A DNA stretch of 8,785 bases from Limisphaerales bacterium (lineage in GTDB: Bacteria; Verrucomicrobiota; Verrucomicrobiia; Limisphaerales; UBA11358), in NCBI GenBank assembly GCA_003133815.1, contig PKZR01000208.1:1743-10527 (forward strand), written 5' to 3'. The position numbers and the translations under genes were made by a program. Below are positions 1 to 6,177 of this stretch, piece by piece. A model generated the notes under the pieces. The model was not told the DNA's origin, did not search any database, and saw only the letters and a list, made by a program, of their open reading frames with translations. Position 1 is the first letter of the stretch, and the number at the start of each line of letters is the position of its first letter.

Positions 1-31
1 CCGATGGTGTTTCCTGACGTGGTAAAAATTC

Positions 32-72
32 GTTTTTCCGTTGGGGGATTTCAATTCACCAAACGGAAAAAC
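32..72. repeat. Inverted repeat downstream of the YhcH-like gene, possible terminator
   Basis: An 11-bp perfect inverted repeat, GTTTTTCCGTT at 32-42 and AACGGAAAAAC at 62-72, can be extended by a GG/CC pair (43-44 with 59-60) past a single bulged A. The loop is about 14 nt. It lies about 40 bases beyond the stop codon of the minus-strand YhcH-like gene, where a terminator is expected. Read on the minus strand, the 3' arm is followed by GAATTTTTACC, so the T run starts three bases late and the structure is not a textbook intrinsic terminator. It could instead be a protein-binding site or a terminator for a gene left of the window. The symmetry is seen directly; the role is inferred. Confidence 0.4.
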
Positions 73-113
73 TAATTATCTCAAAGAATTTCCGTAAGAA
101 GAATTCGGTTTGT

Positions 114-569
114 TCAGACTCTAACCTTGATGACGACCTTGCGGACTTCGGATGGGCCTTCACATTCAAGGCCGCCAGCGTGGCCGTCTGTGGGAAAGAA
201 TATGACGAATTGTCCGGGGCCGAAATTGATGGGTGTCATGTGCGGCGGGGTGGCGTAGAAGATGACATCTTTTTCCGCGATGTACGGCTGGATGACCTGC
301 GTGAGCGCGGCCAGCGGAGCCCAAAGCATGGTCTCGCGTCCGGACTGGATGAACTGGATGTCAATGTATTGGCGGTGGGTCTCGAACTTGGCCTGGTCGG
401 CCGGCTTGGTGGCGTAGGCCTGCACGAGGGCGAAACAATTGTCGCCGTCAAGGTCGTAACGGCCGGTGGGTTGGCTGGCCGGAAGTTTTTCCAGAAACTC
501 GAAGGCGGCGGAAAACCTTGGGGATAGGCCGGCGTATCGGCGGCAGTATTCAAGCGTGTCGGAGATCAT
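114..569 (-). CDS. YhcH/YjgK/YiaL (EbgC/TabA-type, DUF386) family protein
   Basis: A 151-residue protein of the cupin-like beta-barrel family that includes E. coli YhcH (NanQ), YiaL, TabA and EbgC. Members act in the cytoplasm on sugars or sugar acids; NanQ is described as a sialic acid anomerase and EbgC as a partner of the Ebg beta-galactosidase. Family signatures visible here are the MISD-type start, the KFETHRQYIDIQ block (residues 61-72, with E63, H65 and D70 as candidate metal or sugar ligands), FFPTDGHAGG (124-133, with H130) and the closing VRKVVIKV. The reading frame stays open to a TTG at 629, but the ATG at 569 gives the family's usual length of about 150 residues and its usual first residues. 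There is no good ribosome binding site before it. No sugar-pathway gene is visible nearby, so the substrate cannot be named. Confidence 0.9.
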   Translation of the reverse strand: MISDTLEYCRRYAGLSPRFSAAFEFLEKLPASQPTGRYDLDGDNCFALVQAYATKPADQAKFETHRQYIDIQFIQSGRETMLWAPLAALTQVIQPYIAEKDVIFYATPPHMTPINFGPGQFVIFFPTDGHAGGLECEGPSEVRKVVIKVRV

Positions 570-708
570 GACGGCAAGGCTATGCTTCCGGCCCCTGTCG
601 TGCAAGCCGAGGATGCTGCTGAATGACAAATGAGGAATTCAGGTTCTTGCGCATGGAGAACCACCACATCGCGACAGATTTTCGGGCGTTCCTGCGAGGC
701 CGGTCAGT

Positions 709-876
709 TCAATCGGGCGGAGAATGATTTGCCTTGTGGCTGGAATTGTCAGTGAGTTGGAGGACAATGCAAATCAACAGAATCAGGCCAACCACGCAGC
801 CGACCAGACCTCCCAGGCAAAAACCGCTGCCACCGAATAGAAACAGAAGTTTAAATGCGAGGAATAAAGTTTTCAT
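709..876 (-). CDS. Small glycine-rich membrane protein (55 aa)
   Basis: Not a family I recognise. From ATG 876 it encodes 55 residues: MKT, a hydrophobic stretch (about 4-14), a Gly/Cys-rich middle (15-27, including GGSGFCLGG), a second hydrophobic stretch (about 24-41) and a polar tail ending in PPD. This is compatible with one long or two short membrane segments. The frame is also open to ATG 912 and to TTG 954, which overlaps the lipoprotein stop. ATG 912 has a GGGGTGA-like string upstream, but that ATG and the string form an inverted repeat (909-926) that recurs in front of two other genes here, so I prefer 876, where the protein opens with a typical MKTLFLAFKLLFLF. It lies 74 bases after the lipoprotein stop and may be the last gene of that operon or have its own promoter. 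Confidence 0.55.
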   Translation of the reverse strand: MKTLFLAFKLLFLFGGSGFCLGGLVGCVVGLILLICIVLQLTDNSSHKANHSPPD

Positions 877-908
877 GTCTTCAATATGAATCTTAGTTGT
901 GATGATTG

Positions 909-926
909 CCATGGGGTCTTCACCCC
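909..926 (-). promoter_or_regulatory. Inverted repeat, copy B (leader of small membrane protein)
   Basis: On the minus strand this reads GGGGT-GAAG-ACCCC followed by ATGG: a perfect 5-bp inverted repeat around a 4-base centre. It ends 32 bases before the preferred start of the small membrane protein. Copies with the same arms and the same trailing ATG lie at 3068-3083 and 5176-5192. A TCATAT string about 22 bases after the ACCCC arm could be a -10 element. It may be an operator or a 5' RNA hairpin; the function is inferred. Confidence 0.45.
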
Positions 927-950
927 TTGAGGCCAGTTGTTCGGGCTGGT

Positions 951-1997
951 TCAAGGCTGGATTGCATCCGTTTTTGTCAGGGCAACGGTCTCATTATTCC
1001 CGGCAAAGTGGTAGGCCGGCTCGAAGGTCATTTTACGGGTTCCGGCCATGAACCACAGGTTGAGATTTCCGCGGTTGATGTCAGCCGGGGTTGCCGTGGC
1101 TTCAATGGGACGGCTTTTGCCGCCAATGCCGCTGGTGGTGGCGGTGCCGGTGATGGCGGCAACCTTGCCCTGGTTGATCATGGCCAGCGACTCGTCCGAG
1201 ACGTTAATGGCCAGCGTGCCGTTTTCATTTTTTGTGAAGTAGGGAAACACCTTGATTTGATAATTGCCCAGATAAACACCGTCTGTCCGCTGAAGCGCGC
1301 CGATGATGAGGGTTGCGGTGCCTGCATCGACCGGCATGGCGCTGGGATCTATGATGAGCGTCTGAAAGTTCGGAACAGAATTGGTGGAGGCGGACACCGC
1401 CTGGCTGCTGATGGAATTGGTCGCCGATGAATTGGTCGCGGGTGACCCGGTTTTGGACAGCAACAACACGAAGACCTGGTGATAAAGGCTGTCCATGTCT
1501 GCACCAATGCCGGACAGGGATCGGGCGCGATCGGGTTGCGGCTCGTTTTTGGCGGCGACTTCCGCCAGATGCCAGGCATAGCTCAGCGCCTCGGTCTGGG
1601 TCAAAAGCAGGGTCAGTTCAAATTTGTCGCCGGTCTGTCCCAGCAGTTCCTTTTCCTTGGTTGAAGCGATGGAATCGCGCGTGGCAGTTTCACCCGGCGG
1701 CAGGCGGATGTCGTTCAGATTAAGCGTGGGGTCGTCCGCGGCAAATTTTTCCAGCAGCGCGGCTCCGGCTCCCGAAGTGGTGGCAATCTGCTTCACCAGT
1801 TTTTTGACATCGGCGTGTTCCGGCTTGATGAAGCGCAACATGCTCACGTCCTTTTGCTCGTCAAGGAGCTGATGGAGCAGGCTGTAGCAATTGTTCCGCG
1901 TCGAAACGCCGACTTGAACCGGAGGCATGGCCCGCGACGACTGGCAGCCCGTCAGGACACATGCTGCCAATGACATCGTGGCGAGCCACGTCTTCAT
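951..1997 (-). CDS. Exported lipoprotein with DUF4142-like helical region
   Basis: A predicted lipoprotein of 348 residues with no family name I can give. The start at ATG 1997 gives a short signal peptide ending in the lipobox L15-T16-G17-C18, so C18 would be lipidated after export. The track-style upstream start is a TTG at 2015 that only adds six residues. Residues about 36-183 look all-helical. They resemble the DUF4142 protein two genes upstream: compare ELLGQTGDKFELTLLLTQ (about 117-134) with ASLTGSGFDDAYISGMIK (108-125 there), and a closing Tyr-His-containing helix near 172. A Ser/Thr/Asn/Ala-rich linker (about 184-208) leads to a beta-rich C-terminal domain (about 209-335) of unknown type. 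The gene follows the DUF5069 gene by 33 bases on the same strand, which suggests an operon. It could be an envelope stress or surface protein; I do not assign a function. Confidence 0.8.
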   Translation of the reverse strand: MKTWLATMSLAACVLTGCQSSRAMPPVQVGVSTRNNCYSLLHQLLDEQKDVSMLRFIKPEHADVKKLVKQIATTSGAGAALLEKFAADDPTLNLNDIRLPPGETATRDSIASTKEKELLGQTGDKFELTLLLTQTEALSYAWHLAEVAAKNEPQPDRARSLSGIGADMDSLYHQVFVLLLSKTGSPATNSSATNSISSQAVSASTNSVPNFQTLIIDPSAMPVDAGTATLIIGALQRTDGVYLGNYQIKVFPYFTKNENGTLAINVSDESLAMINQGKVAAITGTATTSGIGGKSRPIEATATPADINRGNLNLWFMAGTRKMTFEPAYHFAGNNETVALTKTDAIQP

Positions 1998-2030
1998 GAG
2001 TTTGAGCGGAGGCAAAACGGCAGGGCGGAT

Positions 2031-2477
2031 TTACTTTTTGAAACTCGCGCGGTCATCAGCCTCGAGCCAGTCAAACGTGCTGGTCTTCTCCGGGTCCAGT
2101 CCGAGCTTCTTGCATTCCTCGGTGAAGAAAGCGCGCTTTTCAGCATGTTTCATCATGCTGCCGGCCTCCACTTCATCCGACCATGTTTTAATTTCAGCCG
2201 GTGTTTTCTTTGTACCGTTGGCCAGCAGCCAGGTGCCTATGTCTTGATAATTTTTCGCGGCTTGAACGGCGGTCTTGAACTGCGCGCCGTTGATTCCCTT
2301 GAAACTGAAGAGCATGTTGTCCAGCGGACAATCGTAATGATATTCACCGAGCTTGCCGTTGATGCTGGCGCGGCATTTATCGGTGGTGCGGTCCGCTATG
2401 GCGAATCCGCCGGTGCGGTCGCGCGGACTGTGCGGGGCTTGCTTGGTGAGGTCGCGGTCAATGATGGGTGTGTTCAT
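2031..2477 (-). CDS. DUF5069 domain-containing protein
   Basis: A 148-residue protein recognised as DUF5069, a family of unknown function. The diagnostic region runs from SPRDRTGGFAIADR (17-30), with a conserved Asp-Lys (33-34), through GKLGEYHYDCPLDNMLF (41-57). A helical part with an AEIKTWSDEV segment (94-103) follows, and an acidic end, FDWLEADDRASF, closes it. There is no signal peptide or membrane segment, so it should be cytoplasmic, although its neighbours are exported. The ATG at 2477 is preceded by an A-rich leader (ATAAAAAAAC) with no Shine-Dalgarno motif. The gene sits 47 bases after the DUF4142 gene and 33 before the lipoprotein gene, all on the same strand, which fits one transcript. 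Family membership is by motif recall; the role is unknown. Confidence 0.85.
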   Translation of the reverse strand: MNTPIIDRDLTKQAPHSPRDRTGGFAIADRTTDKCRASINGKLGEYHYDCPLDNMLFSFKGINGAQFKTAVQAAKNYQDIGTWLLANGTKKTPAEIKTWSDEVEAGSMMKHAEKRAFFTEECKKLGLDPEKTSTFDWLEADDRASFKK

Positions 2478-2524
2478 GTTTTTTTATTTTTACAATTATT
2501 ATGTGGTCGTGTTGAAAGCCGTTA

Positions 2525-3031
2525 TTACTTCAGGGTCTGGATGTGTTGCAAATGCGCCTCCACAACGGGAAGGGATTTATCGAGGAAGCTTTTGATGTCC
2601 GCATCCTGCGTGGCGGCAGACTCTGCCTTGAATGCCTTGGCATCCTTTGTGTGGGCTTTGATCATGCCGCTGATGTAGGCATCGTCGAAGCCCGATCCCG
2701 TCAGGGATGCCATTTTGTCCACCATAGCCTGATGCTTTGAATCCAGGCTGACGGGCAGCGTCACGCCCTTTTTCGAGGCCAACGCCTGCAGGTCGTCATT
2801 GATGGCCGTATGGTCCTTCACCATCATCAGGCCGAACGACTTGACATCGTCACGCACGCCGCTTGTGGAGGCGAGTTCGCCCAGCTTCACCTCGGTCATG
2901 CCGCCCTGGGCGGCCGCGAGAATAAAATTTGTGTCGGCCATGGAGATGGACGTTTGAGCATTGGCGCATGGAACTGCGAGGAGAAATACCGCAGCCATGG
3001 AAGCCATTAACGGTGGAATGATTGATTTCAT
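2525..3031 (-). CDS. Exported DUF4142 domain-containing protein
   Basis: A 168-residue secreted or periplasmic protein. Residues 1-25 form a signal peptide with a probable signal peptidase I cut after ANA (residue 25). The rest matches DUF4142, a ferritin-like helical-bundle family: DTNFILAAAQGGMTEVKLGELA (split here as D33-A54), VKSFGLMMVKDHT with H74, a proline-containing turn, TGSGFDDAYISGMIKAH with H127, and a C-terminal LPVVEAHLQHIQTL with H160 and H163. DUF4142 proteins are widespread envelope proteins, often linked to stress responses, but the biochemical role is not established. The gene ends in tandem TAA stops. It appears to be the first gene of a minus-strand cluster with DUF5069, the lipoprotein and the small membrane protein. 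Its leader carries the inverted repeat at 3068-3083, which suggests shared control with the sensor gene upstream. Confidence 0.9.
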   Translation of the reverse strand: MKSIIPPLMASMAAVFLLAVPCANAQTSISMADTNFILAAAQGGMTEVKLGELASTSGVRDDVKSFGLMMVKDHTAINDDLQALASKKGVTLPVSLDSKHQAMVDKMASLTGSGFDDAYISGMIKAHTKDAKAFKAESAATQDADIKSFLDKSLPVVEAHLQHIQTLK

Positions 3032-3054
3032 AAGTTCGTTGAAGTTATGACAAG

Positions 3055-3083
3055 ACCCCGTTTCTTTCCATGGGGTGTAACCC
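3055..3083 (-). promoter_or_regulatory. Inverted repeat, copy A, with third half-site (DUF4142 leader)
   Basis: On the minus strand GGGT (3083-3080), a TAC spacer and ACCCC (3076-3072) are followed by ATGG, ending 36 bases before the DUF4142 start codon. Twelve bases after the ACCCC arm a further GGGGTC begins (3059), so the middle arm could pair with either flank, giving two mutually exclusive hairpins if transcribed. A TCATAA string about 21 bases after the ACCCC arm is a possible -10 element. Copies occur at 909-926 and 5176-5192. The symmetry is seen directly; a role as operator, promoter part or leader hairpin is inferred. Confidence 0.45.
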
Positions 3084-3157
3084 TACCGTGAATTCCTTGC
3101 GGTGCAGGTGATGCTGTAAACCATGCCTGGAACAAACTCAAACAGACGGGTGGCTGC

Positions 3158-5113
3158 TCAAACGGGTTGCGCGGGGTTGGACTTGAGGATGTCGGTCTTG
3201 AATTTCTCGGCGCAGGCGGGACACATGCCATGCGAGAAGGTGGCGCCGGTATGGGTGCGGACGTATTGCTCGACGCTGGACCAGTAGCCTTTGTCGTTGC
3301 GAACACTTTTGCACCAGCCGCAGATGGGGATCATGCCGGACAGCGTTTTGACATCGGCCAGAGCCTGTTGCAGTTCGGCGATGAGCTTCTCGCGTTCGAT
3401 CGCCTGTTGCCGGCCCTTGCTGATGTCGCGGAAAATGCCGAGAAAGCCGGTGAAGCCGCCCGTCTCGTTGGACAGCGCCGTGACGACCAGCAGGCTGGTG
3501 AAGCGGCTGCCGTCCTTGCGGATGAATGTCCACTCGCCTTCGTCAATCTGGTCGAACTGGACTTTCGTGGCGATGGCTTCAAAGGTTGGCCGGACGACAA
3601 TGCCGAGTCTTTTGGACAATCTGTCGGCGCGTTCGGCAATTTCACTGGCATCGCGCCACAAGAGCGGGGTGGTTTTGCCGACGATTTCCCTGGCGGAATA
3701 ACCGAGCAACTGCTCGGCGGCGGGGTTGAAGGTCTGCACGACGCCCTTCGGGTCGGTGCTGATGATGCCGTAATCAGCCGAGCTGAGGATGGAGTTTTGC
3801 AGCAACAGGGCCTGATTCAGTTTTGCCTCGGCGCGATGACGCTGGCGCAATTCGCGGCTGGCCATGTAGTTGGCAATCACCAGCAGCAGCGCCGCCAGCA
3901 CGCTGCCGAAAATGAGCAGGCGCTCGGCGTTATGGGAATCTGCCTGCTCGGTGGCATCGCGCACATCCAGCAGCCGCTGCTCCTCCAGCGAGAATGATTT
4001 CACGATGTCGCGGGCGTTGCCGAACACCCGCCGGTTTTCACCGGAGGCGTCGGACCTGGTCACCGCCGCCAAACCCTGCCGCTTGTAAAGCGCAATCACG
4101 CGCTGGTCATAGTCAAAGACGTCGTTCATTGCGGCGGCAAGGTCCTTCAGGCGGCGTTGTTGCACCGGGTTGTCGCTGGTCAACTCGACGAGCTGTTTGA
4201 ACTGCTGCGGTTCAAGCATGGAGCTGGCCTGATAGGAGGCGAGGGCGTTGGTGTCGCCCAGCGTCACATAGCCGCGCGCGCCGCGCTGGATGTCGATGAG
4301 GTTGTCCTCGAAGGCATGTGCGTTGAGGATCACTTGAAAGGTGTGCTGGCGCCAGAAGGTGGCGTTTTTCAATTCGGCCATGTTGACGGCGGAGACGAAT
4401 ACAACCATCACCATCAACGTCACCGCGCCGGTGACGGGCAGCCAGCGGAGGAAATTGAAGTTTTCACGCCGGGCCGACTGCCACGACAAGAGCAACATGC
4501 CCGTGCCGAGCAGAAGAAATTCAACAGTAGTGTTCAAGGCCATCCTCGAATATGAACCCCAGCCGTAGGCGGATTCGATGCCGAGGGCGAAACCGAACAA
4601 CGCGACCATTGCGATGACGACAGTCACACACGCCAGCATCCCCACGACGGTCAACCGGTGCGGCCATCGTTTTTTTGCACCGACCAACATGATTCCCGCC
4701 CCGACTAAAATGAAGCAGACCGCCGCAAGGGGTGACATCCGGCCCGGATAAGCCGTGTCTGTCTCGAAGTAAGGTTTGAAGAAAAGCTGATCGATGCTGA
4801 AATCCCGTCCCGAGAGGTATTCCAGCAGCGTCAACAGCGTGATGGCCACCGCCGAGCCGCCCAGCCACGGCGCGAGCATCGCCCGCGATGTTGTGAGCAG
4901 AAACAATCCAGCACCTGAGAGGATGAAACACAGCGCGGTGTTGTATTGCATTGGCGCGGTGTTGGGAATCATCTGAAGGATGAATCGCCAGTGTGCCCGC
5001 CAGCTGGCGATGACGAGCAGGCCGAACAACGCGACCGCAGCGCCTGCATACCGGGGAAAGTTGCCGAAGTGCGGCGTGTCCGCAAATCTTTTGACAAATG
5101 ATTGTTCCGACAT
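3158..5113 (-). CDS. Membrane sensor: multi-pass region, CHASE3, PAS, CxxC/CxxC tail, no kinase
   Basis: A 651-residue sensor protein. Residues about 20-245 hold around seven membrane segments with an internal repeat (near 55-72, 126-143 and 191-208; pattern M-x-x-x-T/A-x-x-x-F-I/L-L-x-G-x-G). A probable CHASE3 extracytoplasmic domain follows (about 246-398, with QRGARGYVTLGD at 276-287), then a membrane segment (399-416), a linker helix, a PAS domain (about 440-565, with NPAAEQLLGYS and the closing GFLGIFRDIS) and a short coiled coil (566-592). The tail has C598-x2-C601 and C631-x2-C634 around a KGYW...HTGATFSHG core. This is a probable zinc-binding module that I recall at the ends of other PAS and receiver proteins. 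No histidine kinase, GGDEF, EAL, HD or cyclase domain follows. The start at ATG 5113 has GAGGTG 10 bases upstream. The earlier ATG at 5194 lies inside the repeated inverted-repeat motif and is rejected. The ligand and partner are unknown. Confidence 0.85.
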   Translation of the reverse strand: MSEQSFVKRFADTPHFGNFPRYAGAAVALFGLLVIASWRAHWRFILQMIPNTAPMQYNTALCFILSGAGLFLLTTSRAMLAPWLGGSAVAITLLTLLEYLSGRDFSIDQLFFKPYFETDTAYPGRMSPLAAVCFILVGAGIMLVGAKKRWPHRLTVVGMLACVTVVIAMVALFGFALGIESAYGWGSYSRMALNTTVEFLLLGTGMLLLSWQSARRENFNFLRWLPVTGAVTLMVMVVFVSAVNMAELKNATFWRQHTFQVILNAHAFEDNLIDIQRGARGYVTLGDTNALASYQASSMLEPQQFKQLVELTSDNPVQQRRLKDLAAAMNDVFDYDQRVIALYKRQGLAAVTRSDASGENRRVFGNARDIVKSFSLEEQRLLDVRDATEQADSHNAERLLIFGSVLAALLLVIANYMASRELRQRHRAEAKLNQALLLQNSILSSADYGIISTDPKGVVQTFNPAAEQLLGYSAREIVGKTTPLLWRDASEIAERADRLSKRLGIVVRPTFEAIATKVQFDQIDEGEWTFIRKDGSRFTSLLVVTALSNETGGFTGFLGIFRDISKGRQQAIEREKLIAELQQALADVKTLSGMIPICGWCKSVRNDKGYWSSVEQYVRTHTGATFSHGMCPACAEKFKTDILKSNPAQPV

Positions 5114-5151
5114 TTTAATCAAGCACCTCGTGCATAAAATTAAAACATTCG

Positions 5152-5192
5152 ACCCCGCCGCAAAAGCGGAATCGGCATGGGTAAAACACCCC
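5152..5192 (-). promoter_or_regulatory. Inverted repeat, copy C, with hairpin and third half-site (sensor leader)
   Basis: On the minus strand GGGGT (5192-5188), GTTTT and ACCC (5182-5179) are followed by ATGCC. It is the third copy of the motif seen at 909-926 and 3068-3083. Here the symmetry also takes in flanking AT bases (ATGGG/CCCAT). Further downstream lie a tight hairpin CCGC-TTTT-GCGG (5169-5158) and a third half-site GGGGTC (from 5156). The motif's ATG is the first base-level candidate start of the sensor frame but would add 27 residues rich in Cys, His and Arg that look like leader, not protein. TTTAAT or TTTTAT strings near 5130-5147 may be -10 elements. Confidence 0.45.
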
Positions 5193-5377
5193 ATTACGCC
5201 TGCACAGATTCATTGGTTAAAGTGAAATCCTCTGCGGGCAATTAGATTGAGCGGAATTGATTTACGGACTGTCTCAACCAATGACGATGCAATTAAATTG
5301 AAAATACGGCAGGAAAAGTTATTTTGATATAAATGAACAACACGGGAAAACGGATTCAAATTTTACAAGGTGATTTC
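5193..5377. promoter_or_regulatory. AT-rich divergent spacer with probable DUF2092 promoter
   Basis: This spacer separates the divergent sensor gene (-) from the DUF2092 gene (+). The right half is AT-rich and holds TTGAAA at 5298-5303, TTATTT at 5319-5324 and TATAAA at 5328-5333. The last two lie 15 and 24 bases after TTGAAA, so no pairing has ideal spacing and the exact promoter cannot be fixed. AAGGTGA at 5367-5373 is a good ribosome binding site for the ATG at 5378. No copy of the GGGGT/ACCC inverted repeat faces the + strand gene. Confidence 0.35.
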
Positions 5378-6169
5378 ATGAAATGCCTATTAACCATTGG
5401 ATGCGGTCTGCTGCTGGGCGTGGCGGGTTGCGCCACGGCGCAGGACCAGAGCAGTGAAACCAACGTCATCTCCCCGCGCGCGGAAAGTGTGCTGCATTCG
5501 GCCTGCGATTTTCTGGCGCAGTCGCCATCGTACAGCTTGAGCGCGGAAATCTGGCGTGAGCATGTGGATGAGGCGGGCCAAAAAATCCAGTTCAGCCGTT
5601 CGGTGGAGATGGATGTGAAGCGGCCGGACGGCCTGCGGCTGGAAATAAGTTCGCCGCTGTCCGCACGCGGTTTCTGGTATGACGGCAGGACGCTGACGAT
5701 TCTGGATCGAAAGCATAATTATTACAGCACCAATGCCATGCCCGACTCGCTGGATGAAATGGCGGGGGCGGCGCGCGACCAGGGAATTGACCTGCCGCTG
5801 ATCGACATGGCGATGAGCGATCCTTACAAGAACGCCACGGCCAAGGTGGAGCAGGGGAGGTATTATGGAATTTCGCCGGTGCTTGGCGTTATGTGCCATC
5901 ATCTGGCATTCACGCAGGAGAATGTGGACTGGCAGGTGTGGGTTGAGGATGGACCGCAGCCGCTTATCCGGAAATTTATCATTACCTACAAAAACGAGCC
6001 CGGCGTGCCGGAATTCACGGCGCTGATCACGCGATGGAATGTGACCGACCGCATTGCCGATTCGGACTTCATGTTCCAGCGGCCCACGGGAGCGACACTG
6101 ATTGAAATGCGGCCGGATGAGGAGGGTGGGAACACCAATTCCGCGACGGCCACACCAAACGAGAAATAA
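5378..6169 (+). CDS. DUF2092 family lipoprotein
   Basis: A 263-residue exported protein of the DUF2092 family, whose predicted fold resembles LolA/LolB-type periplasmic lipid-binding proteins. The start at ATG 5378 is chosen over 5333 because AAGGTGA lies four bases upstream and the product then opens with a signal peptide, MKCLLTIGCGLLLGVAGC, whose lipobox is V15-A16-G17-C18. A signal peptidase I cut after ATA (residue 21) is the alternative. The body shows the family's order of strands: SYSLSAEIWRE (51-61), VEMDVKRPDGLRLEI (76-90), GFWYDGRTLTILDRKHNYY (98-116), a helix with SLDEMAGAARDQGIDLPLIDM (split 124-144), and HHLAFTQENVDWQVWVEDG (174-192). The end is a disordered acidic, Thr/Asn-rich tail. 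It is followed after eight bases by the DUF6515 gene, so the two are almost certainly co-transcribed. The molecular function of the family is unknown. Confidence 0.87.
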   Translation: MKCLLTIGCGLLLGVAGCATAQDQSSETNVISPRAESVLHSACDFLAQSPSYSLSAEIWREHVDEAGQKIQFSRSVEMDVKRPDGLRLEISSPLSARGFWYDGRTLTILDRKHNYYSTNAMPDSLDEMAGAARDQGIDLPLIDMAMSDPYKNATAKVEQGRYYGISPVLGVMCHHLAFTQENVDWQVWVEDGPQPLIRKFIITYKNEPGVPEFTALITRWNVTDRIADSDFMFQRPTGATLIEMRPDEEGGNTNSATATPNEK

Positions 6170-6177
6170 TTGCGCCT

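Noticed and set aside
570..629. Longer YhcH-like protein starting at TTG 629
   Set aside because: The family normally begins at the MISD-type residues, which are coded from ATG 569; the extra 20 residues have no family counterpart.
570..708. Possible small RNA or promoter in the spacer before the YhcH-like gene
   Set aside because: I found no stem with a T tract, no copy of the inverted repeat and no convincing -35/-10 pair.
877..954. Longer forms of the small membrane protein starting at TTG 954 or ATG 912
   Set aside because: TTG 954 overlaps the lipoprotein stop, and ATG 912 is the ATG of the repeated GGGGT/ACCCC motif. ATG 912 cannot be fully excluded because a GGGGTGA string precedes it.
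3167..3997. 276-codon open frame on the + strand opposite the sensor
   Set aside because: Gly/Ala/Asp-rich antisense shadow of a GC-rich gene; no domain or ribosome site is visible.
5114..5194. N-terminal extension of the sensor from ATG 5194
   Set aside because: The extra 27 residues are encoded by the inverted repeat and hairpin region, and a GAGGTG ribosome site favours ATG 5113, where the protein has a natural start.
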